Below are positions 26,037 to 34,118 of a DNA stretch of 64,000 nucleotides, piece after piece. A program made the position numbers and the translations under genes. The number at the start of each line of letters is the position of its first letter. The first letter of the stretch is position 1. The notes under the pieces are model-generated. The model was given only the letters and a program-made list of their open reading frames with translations, did not search any database and was not told the DNA's origin. The stretch is from Lutimonas vermicola (lineage in GTDB: Bacteria > Bacteroidota > Bacteroidia > Flavobacteriales > Flavobacteriaceae), in NCBI RefSeq assembly GCF_038433205.1, contig NZ_JBCDNA010000001.1, forward strand, positions 186,001 to 250,000, read 5' to 3'.

Positions 26037-26612
26037 ATGATTGGAAATGATATAGTTGACTTGAGGCTGGCTGAGGTTCAGAGCAATTGGAGGCGTAAAG
26101 GGTTTCTCGATAAAGTCTTTACCGCCAGTGAGCAATCGATGATCTCCCGGTCACAGCAGCCTGATATATTAGTTTGGAAACTCTGGTCGATGAAGGAGAG
26201 CGCCTACAAGGCCCGGTTGAGACTTCAGAAAAAAATTAAAATAGATCCTCTGGCTTTTGATTGTATGCCGGGGAACAAAGATTTGGGGCAGGTGTGCTGT
26301 GAAGGCAAAATATACCATACGATTTCGGGCATAGGGGATGATTTTATACATACTTACGCTTATGCAGACAAATTCGACACCCGATTAAGTCAAGATATTG
26401 TGCATATGAATGAAACAAACAGGGTTCGTAAAACACTTTATCAGGCAGTAATTTCTGCTGTGGCCTTTACAATGGATTGGAAAAAACATGATTTGGCAAT
26501 AGCAAAAAATGACTTGGGAATACCTGAGTTATACAGACGGGATAAAAAAACAACCATATTGTGTTCCCTGAGCCATCACGGTCGGTATGGTTCTTATATG
26601 ACAAGCTTTTAA
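26037..26612 (+). CDS. 4'-phosphopantetheinyl transferase
   Basis: 191 residues. The magnesium-binding motifs are IGNDIVDL (about 2-9) and KLWSMKESAYK (about 48-58), typical of the AcpS/Sfp superfamily. It transfers the phosphopantetheine arm of CoA to the ACP Ser. Position at the end of the cluster, 12 bases after the ACP gene, implies it activates that ACP. The gene ends the run of short spacings; the next gene is 195 bases away. Confidence 0.9.
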   Translation: MIGNDIVDLRLAEVQSNWRRKGFLDKVFTASEQSMISRSQQPDILVWKLWSMKESAYKARLRLQKKIKIDPLAFDCMPGNKDLGQVCCEGKIYHTISGIGDDFIHTYAYADKFDTRLSQDIVHMNETNRVRKTLYQAVISAVAFTMDWKKHDLAIAKNDLGIPELYRRDKKTTILCSLSHHGRYGSYMTSF

Positions 26613-26807
26613 TGACGAAGGATTTATTGGTGATGCAAAAGAAAAATGGATTATGCCATACGTTTTCTTTTCAGCTGCATCATCAGATCTGAATGCCATG
26701 AGATTTTTACATCATTAATTTTTTTATCTTTATTAGGTTCACTGACTTAGCATTTTTGTGGGCTTGACTATTAAAGAAGATAATTATCCATGTATAAATT
26801 TTGAATC

Positions 26808-27893
26808 ATGACAAACAGAAGATCCTTCATCAAAAAATCAGGAATGCTTGCTGCAGCAAGTGCTATTCCTATGCCAAATTTTTTAATTCCAAAAACCAAA
26901 AGAAAAATTGGTGTGGCACTGGTGGGATTGGGTTATTACAGCAGGGATCTGTTGGCTCCTGCCTTGCAATTAACAGAACACTGTGAGCTTCGTGGCATCG
27001 TAACAGGTTCTCCGGATAAAATTCCGGTTTGGCAATCGAAATATGGAATTCCGGACAAGAATGTATATAATTATGAAAGCATGCATCAGATTTCTTCTAA
27101 TGATGATATTGACGTGGTGTATATTGTGTTGCCAAATAGTTTACATAAGAAATATACCATTATTGGAGCGGAGGCCGGAAAACACGTTTGGTGCGAAAAA
27201 CCCATGGCTACCACAGCCAAAGATTGTGAAGAAATGATCACGGCTTGTAAAAAAAACAAGGTACAACTGACTATTGGTTATCGCATGCAACACGAACCTG
27301 TTACCAGGAAGATCATTTCGATGGCCAAATCAATGCCCTTTGGCAGTCTGGAAAAATTGAAGGCAGAAGCAGGGTTTCGCCATGGAGGAGGTGATGGTAC
27401 CCATTGGAAACTACACCCGGAATTGGGGGGAGGTGCCATGTTTGACATGGGGGTATATCCTTTAAATGCAGCGCGGTATGCAACTCAAATGGAACCGATA
27501 AGCGTAAGTGCAAGAATTGAAAATAGCAGACCTGATCTTTTTAAAGTTGACGAGACCACTTATTTTGACCTGGAGTTTCCAAAGGGCATCATTGCAACAT
27601 GTAAAACATCATTTGCAGAAAACATCAATCACCTTAGGGTTGATTGTCAATCAGGATGGTACGAGCTCAAACCCATGCAATCTTACAGGGGTGTTGGAGG
27701 GAAAAGCAGTGATGGTCAAATTTTTGAACCCTTCCTGGGTAACCAACAGGCAAGGCAAATGGATGAAGATGCTTTGGCTATCATACAAAAAACGCAAGTT
27801 CTGGTGCCCGGAGACGAAGGGTTAAAGGATATTCGTATCGTGGAGGCCATATTTAGATCAAGTGCAAACGGTGGAAAGCAAATCTCCTTATGA
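26808..27893 (+). CDS. Tat-exported Gfo/Idh/MocA-family oxidoreductase
   Basis: 361 residues. The N-terminus has a twin-arginine signal (NRRSFIKKSGMLAAASAIPM). The NAD(P) fold follows (VALVGLGYYSRDLLAPAL), with the family EKPMA motif at about 134-138, whose Lys is catalytic in Gfo/Idh enzymes. This fits glucose-fructose-oxidoreductase-like enzymes that keep tightly bound NADP after Tat export. The sugar substrate is unknown. It stands alone between the lipid cluster and the Mla operon and shows no operon link to either. Confidence 0.9.
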   Translation: MTNRRSFIKKSGMLAAASAIPMPNFLIPKTKRKIGVALVGLGYYSRDLLAPALQLTEHCELRGIVTGSPDKIPVWQSKYGIPDKNVYNYESMHQISSNDDIDVVYIVLPNSLHKKYTIIGAEAGKHVWCEKPMATTAKDCEEMITACKKNKVQLTIGYRMQHEPVTRKIISMAKSMPFGSLEKLKAEAGFRHGGGDGTHWKLHPELGGGAMFDMGVYPLNAARYATQMEPISVSARIENSRPDLFKVDETTYFDLEFPKGIIATCKTSFAENINHLRVDCQSGWYELKPMQSYRGVGGKSSDGQIFEPFLGNQQARQMDEDALAIIQKTQVLVPGDEGLKDIRIVEAIFRSSANGGKQISL

Positions 27894-27949
27894 CTTTGTT
27901 ATGCCTATTGCTGTAGCTTCGCGCAATGTCGCGGCAGATCAATGAAAAT

Positions 27950-27996
27950 AAAATGATAGAAATCATTTTATTTCACAATACTCTTGCCTAACTTTG
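27950..27996 (+). promoter_or_regulatory. FNR/CRP-type class II promoter of the Mla operon
   Basis: A perfect dyad, AAAATGAT-AGAA-ATCATTTT, occupies 27950-27969 (centre 27959.5). The -7 box TAACTTTG at 27989-27996 is a full TAnnTTTG match. Centre to last base is 36.5, the same as in the stress island. Half-sites are TGAT rather than TGAC, so the bound protein may be a paralogue. The operon ATG follows at 28019. Confidence 0.65.
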
Positions 27997-28018
27997 GTAG
28001 AATGGCCAATAGTTAAGT

Positions 28019-28798
28019 ATGAATCACAACATACGCATACCGTCTAGTGTCAGGTCTTTTTTGATCGAATTAGGAGAACTCTCTTACTTTGCCGGAAGGT
28101 TTTTTAAAGAGTTGTTTACCAGGCCCTTTGAACTGAAGGAACTTCTCAGGCAATGTTATCTTATGGGTAACAAGTCGCTTATGCTGGTTGGTGTTACCGG
28201 CTTTATTTTAGGGCTGGTAATGACCCTGCAGACCCGTCCAACCATGATAGAATTTGGTGCTGAATCGTGGATGCCTTCTATGGTAGGTATCTCTATCGTT
28301 AGGGAAATAGGACCCGTGATCATAGCGCTTATTTGCGCAGGCAGGATCAGCTCAGGAATCGGAGCTGAACTCGGGTCTATGCGCGTTACTGAACAGATCG
28401 ATGCCATGGAAGTTTCAGGGACCAATCCTTTTAAGTATTTGGTGGTTACCAGGATATTGGCAGCCACTTTAATGATTCCCTTGCTCATCATCTATGGAGA
28501 TGCAATTGCCTTATTGGGTTCAGCTATGGTCGAAAATTTAAAGGGAGATGTGTCTTTTCAATTGTTCTTCAATAATGTTTTTGATGCGCTGGAATATTCA
28601 GATATCAATCCGGCTGTAGCAAAGTCTTTTTTCTTTGGTTTTGCTATAGGATTGGTTGGGTGCTTTAAAGGTTACTATTGTGAAAGAGGTACGGTAGGTG
28701 TTGGTGAAGCCTCGAACGCAGCCGTGGTATTTACCTCCATGCTCTTGTTTGTGATTGATTTTATTGCAGTCTTTGTTACGGATATTTTTTATAACTGA
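28019..28798 (+). CDS. mlaE: MlaE-like ABC transporter permease
   Basis: 259 residues, about five to six membrane helices, MlaE/YrbE family. The signature region includes GISIVREIGPVIIALICAGRISSGIGAELGSM, the conserved core with the invariant REIGP and AGR. The family moves phospholipids between the inner and outer membrane. It is followed by the MlaF-like ATPase and the MlaD-like MCE protein. No mlaB or mlaC is present next to it, as is usual for Bacteroidota. Confidence 0.92.
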   Translation: MNHNIRIPSSVRSFLIELGELSYFAGRFFKELFTRPFELKELLRQCYLMGNKSLMLVGVTGFILGLVMTLQTRPTMIEFGAESWMPSMVGISIVREIGPVIIALICAGRISSGIGAELGSMRVTEQIDAMEVSGTNPFKYLVVTRILAATLMIPLLIIYGDAIALLGSAMVENLKGDVSFQLFFNNVFDALEYSDINPAVAKSFFFGFAIGLVGCFKGYYCERGTVGVGEASNAAVVFTSMLLFVIDFIAVFVTDIFYN

Positions 28799-28830
28799 TC
28801 ACCTTGGAAACAACAGAAAAAATACAAACC

Positions 28831-29544
28831 ATGTTACGGATCCAGGATCTGAAAAAGCACTTTGGCGACAATCATGTTCTCAATGGATTCAACATGCATC
28901 TGAATGAAGGCGAGAACCTTGTCATCATGGGAAAATCCGGATCGGGGAAATCTGTAATGATCAAATGTTTAATGGGGTTAATGCAGCCTGATTCAGGTGA
29001 AATTGAAATCATGGGGGAACGGGTCCTGGACCTGGAGCAAACCGAGCTGGATCAGCTCAGGAAAAAAATAGGATTTCTTTTTCAGGGGAGCGCTTTATAT
29101 GATTCCATGACGGTTAGAGAAAATCTCGAATTTCCGTTAAGGAAACAGAACATACCTCAAAAAGAAAAGGATACACTGGTGCATGAGGCACTCGAAAGCG
29201 TTGGTCTTTTGGATGCCATAGAACTTTTGCCAAGTGAACTTTCAGGAGGGATGAAAAGAAGGGTTGCTCTGGCCAGGGCAATCATTCTGCATCCTAAAAT
29301 CATTATCTATGACGAGCCAACCACGGGGTTGGATCCAATTACCGCTAAGGAGATTATTCAATTGATGAGAGATATACAAAAAACACATGGTTCGTCGGCC
29401 CTGATCATTACTCATGATGTTGATTGCTCCAGGGTTATAGCCGACCGCATGGTCCTGCTCATTGACGGGATAAATTATGCCGAAGGAAGTTTCGAGGAAT
29501 TATCTTCATCAAAGGATGAAAAAATACAGGCCTTTTTTAAATAA
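28831..29544 (+). CDS. mlaF: MlaF-like ABC transporter ATP-binding protein
   Basis: 237 residues from the ATG at 28831 (MLRIQDLKKHFG). A TTG at 28804 would add nine residues and lies only five bases after the permease stop, so it remains possible. Complete ATPase motifs: Walker A MGKSGSGKS, signature LSGGMKRR (typical of the Mla group), Walker B IIYDEPTTGLDP, and H-loop ITHDV. It powers the MlaE-like permease encoded just upstream. Confidence 0.93.
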   Translation: MLRIQDLKKHFGDNHVLNGFNMHLNEGENLVIMGKSGSGKSVMIKCLMGLMQPDSGEIEIMGERVLDLEQTELDQLRKKIGFLFQGSALYDSMTVRENLEFPLRKQNIPQKEKDTLVHEALESVGLLDAIELLPSELSGGMKRRVALARAIILHPKIIIYDEPTTGLDPITAKEIIQLMRDIQKTHGSSALIITHDVDCSRVIADRMVLLIDGINYAEGSFEELSSSKDEKIQAFFK

Positions 29545-29550
29545 TTTATT

Positions 29551-30552
29551 ATGAGAATCAGCAATGCACAAAAAATTAAATTAGGGATGTTTGTTTTAAT
29601 AACCGGATTTATTCTTATTCTTTCCCTCTACTTGATTGGTAAAAAGCAGAATTTGTTTGGCAATACATTTAAAATCACTGCGGTTTTTAACAATGTCAGT
29701 GGCCTTAAACTAGGGAATAATGTGCGATATGCCGGTATCAATGTAGGAACCGTAAAAAATATATTAATGTTGAATGATACGATGATATGTGTGGATATGA
29801 ACATTGAAGAAGACATTGTAAAGCACATGAAAACCAATGCGCTCGCCATAGTTGGCTCGGACGGATTGGTTGGCAGTATGGTGGTTAATATTATTCCCGG
29901 TGGTCCGGATGGTTTGCCATTGCAGCAGGGAGATACACTAAAATCTATGAGAAAAGTATCAACGGCGGATATGATGTCAACCCTGGAGATTACCAATGCA
30001 AATGCAGCAGAACTGACCCGGGAATTATTAGAAATAACGCATGCCATCAATGAAGGAAAAGGCACCTTGGGTTTATTGGTGAATGACGAAGCAATGGGAG
30101 CGGATCTTAAGGAAACCATGGGGAACCTTAAAACGGCAAGTGCAGAGGTTGCCAAGGTTCTTGATGAGATAAAGGACGTGATCAGCAGTGTTAACAATGA
30201 AGAAAACCTTTTACATGTCTTACTAAAGGATTCAGTTTCTGCACAACAGTTTAGGTCTGTTATGGGCAATCTTGAAAAATCAAGTGAAGACATTAACCTT
30301 GTCATCGGCAATTTGAATGAGGTTATTACAAATGTTAAGGATGGAGAGGGGGCTTTTAACTACGTTACTTCAGATACAATTTTGGTTCAGGATATAGGGG
30401 AGACGGTAAAAAATATCAAGAAAGGAAGCGTGATGTTAAACGAAAACCTTGAGGCATTAAGGCACAATACATTTTTTAGGGGTTATTTTAAAAAACAGGA
30501 AAAGGAAAGGCTCAGGGAAGAAAAGAAACGCCAAAAGCAAAAAGAACAATAA
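29551..30552 (+). CDS. mlaD: MlaD-like MCE-domain protein
   Basis: 333 residues: one N-terminal membrane helix (about 11-28), one MCE domain (about 37-118; VSGLKLGNNVRYAGINVGTV), then long helical stretches (about 140-300) and a basic Lys/Arg-rich tail. MCE proteins bind lipid and form a hexameric ring or tube bridging the periplasm. The long helical tail resembles MCE proteins that span the envelope. It follows the ATPase gene by six bases. Confidence 0.9.
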   Translation: MRISNAQKIKLGMFVLITGFILILSLYLIGKKQNLFGNTFKITAVFNNVSGLKLGNNVRYAGINVGTVKNILMLNDTMICVDMNIEEDIVKHMKTNALAIVGSDGLVGSMVVNIIPGGPDGLPLQQGDTLKSMRKVSTADMMSTLEITNANAAELTRELLEITHAINEGKGTLGLLVNDEAMGADLKETMGNLKTASAEVAKVLDEIKDVISSVNNEENLLHVLLKDSVSAQQFRSVMGNLEKSSEDINLVIGNLNEVITNVKDGEGAFNYVTSDTILVQDIGETVKNIKKGSVMLNENLEALRHNTFFRGYFKKQEKERLREEKKRQKQKEQ

Positions 30553-30579
30553 AATTGACACAAGCAAACATCAGGAATT

Positions 30580-31380
30580 ATGAATTTTGAAACCCGGAAG
30601 TTAGGATTAGTTTTGTCGGGTGGCGGGGTAAGAGGGATTGCCCATATAGGAGCTATTAAGGCTTTAATTGAACATGGCATAGAACCTGAAATTGTATCAG
30701 GATCGTCTGCAGGAGCTGTTGTCGGGGCCTTGTATTGCAGTGGTTACAGTCCCGAAGATATGAGGGAGTTCTTTAGAATCGCCCCCTTGTTTCACATTAA
30801 TAGATTCGCCTTTTCCAAACCTGGTTTTATCGATACCGATAAATTCTATCCTGATTTTAAAAAATATTTTGAAATTGATGATTTTTCGGTACTTCAAAAA
30901 CAATTATTTGTAACAACAGTTGATATTTGCGACGGTGTTCTCAAAGTCTTTAATGATGGTGAGTTGATCAGGCCTTTACTCGCTTCATGTGCTTTTCCGG
31001 GTCTGTTTACTCCGGTAACAATTGATAAATCAGTATATGCAGATGGAGGGATCCTGGATAACTTCCCTACGGCCCCGGTCAAGGATATTTGCAGTCGACT
31101 TGTTGGTGTTTATGCCAGTCCTTTAAGCAAAATAGATTCTAATGGTTTAAGGTATTCCGTAAATGTGCTGGAAAGAGCCATCAGGATCAATTATTCAAAA
31201 AGGTCCCACGAAAAATTTTCGGATTGTGAGTTGATGATCAATCCACTTAAGCTTGTCAATTACGGGTTACTGGATGTAGGAAAGATGGATGAAATTTATG
31301 AGATCGGATATCAGAGTGCCACAGAAGCACTTTTAAAGATTGATAATTTAGAAAAATTTCAAAACCAACCTAGCCATTGA
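30580..31380 (+). CDS. patatin-like phospholipase
   Basis: 266 residues. The oxyanion motif is SGGGVRGIAHIG (about 11-22), the nucleophile Ser lies in GSSAGA (about 46), and the catalytic Asp in YADGGILDNFP (about 155-165): a complete Ser-Asp dyad. No signal peptide is seen, so it acts in the cytoplasm or at the inner membrane. It is 27 bases after the MCE gene on the same strand and probably in that operon, which links lipid transport with phospholipid hydrolysis. The last 11 bases overlap the convergent phosphoesterase gene. Confidence 0.9.
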   Translation: MNFETRKLGLVLSGGGVRGIAHIGAIKALIEHGIEPEIVSGSSAGAVVGALYCSGYSPEDMREFFRIAPLFHINRFAFSKPGFIDTDKFYPDFKKYFEIDDFSVLQKQLFVTTVDICDGVLKVFNDGELIRPLLASCAFPGLFTPVTIDKSVYADGGILDNFPTAPVKDICSRLVGVYASPLSKIDSNGLRYSVNVLERAIRINYSKRSHEKFSDCELMINPLKLVNYGLLDVGKMDEIYEIGYQSATEALLKIDNLEKFQNQPSH

Positions 31381-32584
31381 TATCTATACAGGTGATTTCA
31401 GGTCGCATTCCAAGTCGGCCCGGAAAACCCAACCATCCCAGTCCCCGGTTAACGTTTAAAAATTGGTCCCCTTCCTGATGCAGCCCTGCCCAGTGTTTAT
31501 ACTTGTATTTGATAGGACTCCATTGCTTATTTTTCAGGTTAACTCCTGCTTGCATCCCGTGTGTATGCCCCGATAATGTCAGGTAAATATCAGTGTGACC
31601 AACCACTTCTTCGGGCCAATGACTGGGATCATGTGACAGAAGAATCTTAAAAGGCAAATGATTTACCGGTCGAAGCGCTTTATTGAGGTTGCCATATTGC
31701 TTGAAGGGTGGCATTCCCCAGTTTTCCACACCGATAATGCCTATTTCGACGTCATCTATTGTTATGCTTGTTCCTTGATTAAGTAAAAGCGTAAAATCAA
31801 TTTTCTTGTAAAAGTATTTAATAGATTCAAAATTACTTTTTTTAAGGTCAGTACTTGCCCATGAACTGTAGTCGCCGTAATCATGGTTGCCCAGAACGGC
31901 AAATTTTCCATGTTTAGATTTGAGTTTATCCATGACCTCAGCCCAGCCTTTCAATTCCCAGGCAAAATTGTTCACAAGATCTCCGGTAAAAACAATAAGA
32001 TCCGGTTCCAGGTGGTTGATCAATTTGACAGCCCGCTCAAGAATGTGATACCTGAAGTTAAAACTTCCGAGATGAAGATCTGAAATATGAACCACTCTGA
32101 GCCCTCTGAATGTTGATGGTAATGTTTCCGTTTTGATATGCAAATGATGTACCTTAAAACGGTATAAGGCCTTAAATATGGCATATACAATTACAAAAAA
32201 AGGTAAAAATCCCGCAAGGAGGCCGATAACTGGAATTACCAGCAGTGACTCCTTTTCTGAAAGAACATAGTTAGAAAAGTACAGAATAGAAATGATAATC
32301 ACGAAGATGATCTTTGGTATAAATGAAGAAACAGTGAGGCCGTACAATGAGGTGATCAATAAATGCTTCCTTTGCGGATGTATATTATCCAGCCTGGCCT
32401 TCAAAATAACAATAGCGGCGATAAGCCCTATGGTAAAGAACCAAAACACGATATGTATAATTAACCTCAGCTTAGGCATATTCATCAGTTGGGTTATTGA
32501 ATCCAGCCAGTAAAACGCCATCATGTCAATTATAAAAATCGCCAGGCAAAGTAAAAAAATTGTAAAATTCGAATATTTCCTCAT
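31370..32584 (-). CDS. membrane-anchored metallophosphoesterase (YkuE/UDP-diacylglucosamine-type family)
   Basis: 404 residues: about four membrane helices in residues 1-150, then a calcineurin-like domain with the metal motifs DLHLGS, GDLVNN, LGNHDYG and the late SGHTHG. This is the layout of YkuE-like membrane phosphoesterases; the substrate may be a lipid-linked or nucleotide phosphate. It overlaps the patatin gene tail to tail by 11 bases and its own upstream gene, the CDP-alcohol phosphotransferase, by four bases. Confidence 0.88.
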   Translation of the reverse strand: MRKYSNFTIFLLCLAIFIIDMMAFYWLDSITQLMNMPKLRLIIHIVFWFFTIGLIAAIVILKARLDNIHPQRKHLLITSLYGLTVSSFIPKIIFVIIISILYFSNYVLSEKESLLVIPVIGLLAGFLPFFVIVYAIFKALYRFKVHHLHIKTETLPSTFRGLRVVHISDLHLGSFNFRYHILERAVKLINHLEPDLIVFTGDLVNNFAWELKGWAEVMDKLKSKHGKFAVLGNHDYGDYSSWASTDLKKSNFESIKYFYKKIDFTLLLNQGTSITIDDVEIGIIGVENWGMPPFKQYGNLNKALRPVNHLPFKILLSHDPSHWPEEVVGHTDIYLTLSGHTHGMQAGVNLKNKQWSPIKYKYKHWAGLHQEGDQFLNVNRGLGWLGFPGRLGMRPEITCIDING

Positions 32585-33198
32585 GCGCTTGATTGATCAG
32601 TTGCTTTTTTTCTTCTTTCATCTCTTTTTGCCCAAATATATCCTTTCACACCTGCAACCCAGTGAGGATAAACAAAGATAAGCAATATTTCCTCAAGGGT
32701 TTCAATGATACTTATCACAATCATTAAACAGAATAACCAGTAAACGGGCCCAAAAAAAAGTAACCAAAGGATGAATACGGCCTGTATAACAGCTGACAAC
32801 TTGGCTAGATACGTATGAAATGCAGTTGCTTTACCATATTTGCTAAAGGCGATGATCATCTGTATGCAATACAATACAAAAGGTATAAGAATCCATTGGT
32901 AATTATCCCGGATAAATTCAAATTCAAATTGCAGCAATCCTAAAAATCCTGCAAGCAAGGTTAATTGATCGCCGATAGAATCCAATTGTGAGCCTCTCGG
33001 GCTGGTAATTTTAAGTTTTCTTGCAAGCATACCATCAATCATATCGGTACTGTAACTAACAAGTAAGAGCCAGGTAAAAAGATCTCTTAAACCAAACCAA
33101 GCAATGACAACCAGAATAGGAGCAGCGAAAATTCGATAGAATGAAAACCAATCGGCAATATTGAAGTTCTTAAAAGTTAACATAAGGCTGTACAGCAA
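32581..33198 (-). CDS. CDP-alcohol phosphatidyltransferase family protein
   Basis: 205 residues with about five to six membrane helices. The family motif DG-x2-AR-x8-G-x3-D-x3-D is complete (DGMLARKLKITSPRGSQLD followed by SIGD). It would make a phospholipid from a CDP-diacylglycerol or related donor, for example phosphatidylglycerophosphate. The four-base overlap with the next gene shows cotranscription with the phosphoesterase, which suggests a two-step lipid head-group pathway. A start at 33183 is also possible. Confidence 0.88.
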   Translation of the reverse strand: MLYSLMLTFKNFNIADWFSFYRIFAAPILVVIAWFGLRDLFTWLLLVSYSTDMIDGMLARKLKITSPRGSQLDSIGDQLTLLAGFLGLLQFEFEFIRDNYQWILIPFVLYCIQMIIAFSKYGKATAFHTYLAKLSAVIQAVFILWLLFFGPVYWLFCLMIVISIIETLEEILLIFVYPHWVAGVKGYIWAKRDERRKKATDQSSA

Positions 33199-33321
33199 TT
33201 TTTCAGGTCCTTATCAGATGAGTCGATTGTTCATAATTTTGACTACCCGGACCCCTAATATTACGATTTTATTATTTCTAGACAAATCCGGAGATGTTTA
33301 GAAAGGATATAAAAGAGCTAT

Positions 33322-33930
33322 TTAGAATGTATAAATCTCCCAATTTTGATCTCCCATTCTGACTCCAACCATGCGGTCTGACAAAAATTGAGCGGTCATT
33401 TCAGGCTTTTTCCCCGATTTCATTTTTTCAGGAACACAGTTTCTGGGATGCAATAAAGGGGTCATAGCCTTATCATTAGGGTCTATTACAAATTCTTGGA
33501 CCTCATAGCTTACAACATCTTTACCCAATAATTTATTTTGGCCCACGACTTCTTTTGTGAACAGCATCACGATGGCAAATCCATTATGGAAAGGTGTAGC
33601 GTTGACATAGCGTGTCTTAATGACTTCCTTGCCCTCAGTATCTATATAGCCATAATACATAATGTCATCTTCCAAGCGACTGATCAAAGCTCTGCCATTA
33701 TGGAATTCTGGGGCTACAGGGATACCATTTTCATTTTCAGTAACAACCAGGTCATCACGGAAGTCTATAACAATAGTCCCTTTTGTATCCATGAAAGCCC
33801 ATTGATCTCCTTTTTTTATAGAGGCAAGACCTTCATTAAAGCTGCCTATATGTTCTACATTCTGCATTAACTGAGCACTTGTTGGAATCCATACCGCTAT
33901 TCCAAGCAGCAGTGTAAAAAGCTTTTTCAT
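33322..33930 (-). CDS. secreted WG-repeat protein
   Basis: 202 residues from the ATG at 33930 (MKKLFTLLLGIAVWIPTSAQ, a signal peptide with a typical flavobacterial cut after Ala). A TTG two codons upstream is less likely. Two to three WG-type repeats are visible: FNEGLASIKKGDQWAFMDTK, then YYGYIDTEGKEVI and FHNGFAIVML. WG repeats act as binding or scaffold modules; the partner is unknown. The gene is monocistronic with an FNR-type site upstream. Confidence 0.85.
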   Translation of the reverse strand: MKKLFTLLLGIAVWIPTSAQLMQNVEHIGSFNEGLASIKKGDQWAFMDTKGTIVIDFRDDLVVTENENGIPVAPEFHNGRALISRLEDDIMYYGYIDTEGKEVIKTRYVNATPFHNGFAIVMLFTKEVVGQNKLLGKDVVSYEVQEFVIDPNDKAMTPLLHPRNCVPEKMKSGKKPEMTAQFLSDRMVGVRMGDQNWEIYTF

Positions 33931-33958
33931 GATCAAAATATTTTATGTTATAACCTAT

Positions 33959-34002
33959 TAAAGGTAGCCATCAACAATATTACATACAATGATAATTATC
34001 AT
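33959..34002 (-). promoter_or_regulatory. FNR/CRP-type site upstream of the WG-repeat gene
   Basis: The perfect dyad AATGATAATTATCATT (33988-34003 region, centre 33995.5) has TGAT-AATT-ATCA half-sites. On the minus strand TACCTTTA (complement of 33959-33966) is one mismatch from TAnnTTTG, again at 36.5. The sequence also resembles part of a Fur box, but lacks the three central bases of the 15-bp Fur core. Confidence 0.5.
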
Positions 34003-34118
34003 TGAACTCGAAAGTAAATACATCAGTTTTACAAAAGGGTAGAATGATTCCAGGTTCAACATCAAAATCAAATGCCTGCTAAAGATTTCTAATTTGATTT
34101 TTTAGCTGTTTTAAAAAA

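Noticed and set aside
33988..34003. Fur box upstream of the WG-repeat gene
   Set aside because: The dyad is 12 bases at its core and lacks the central three bases of the 15-bp Fur element; the spacing to a -7-like box matches the FNR-type sites instead. Not fully excluded.
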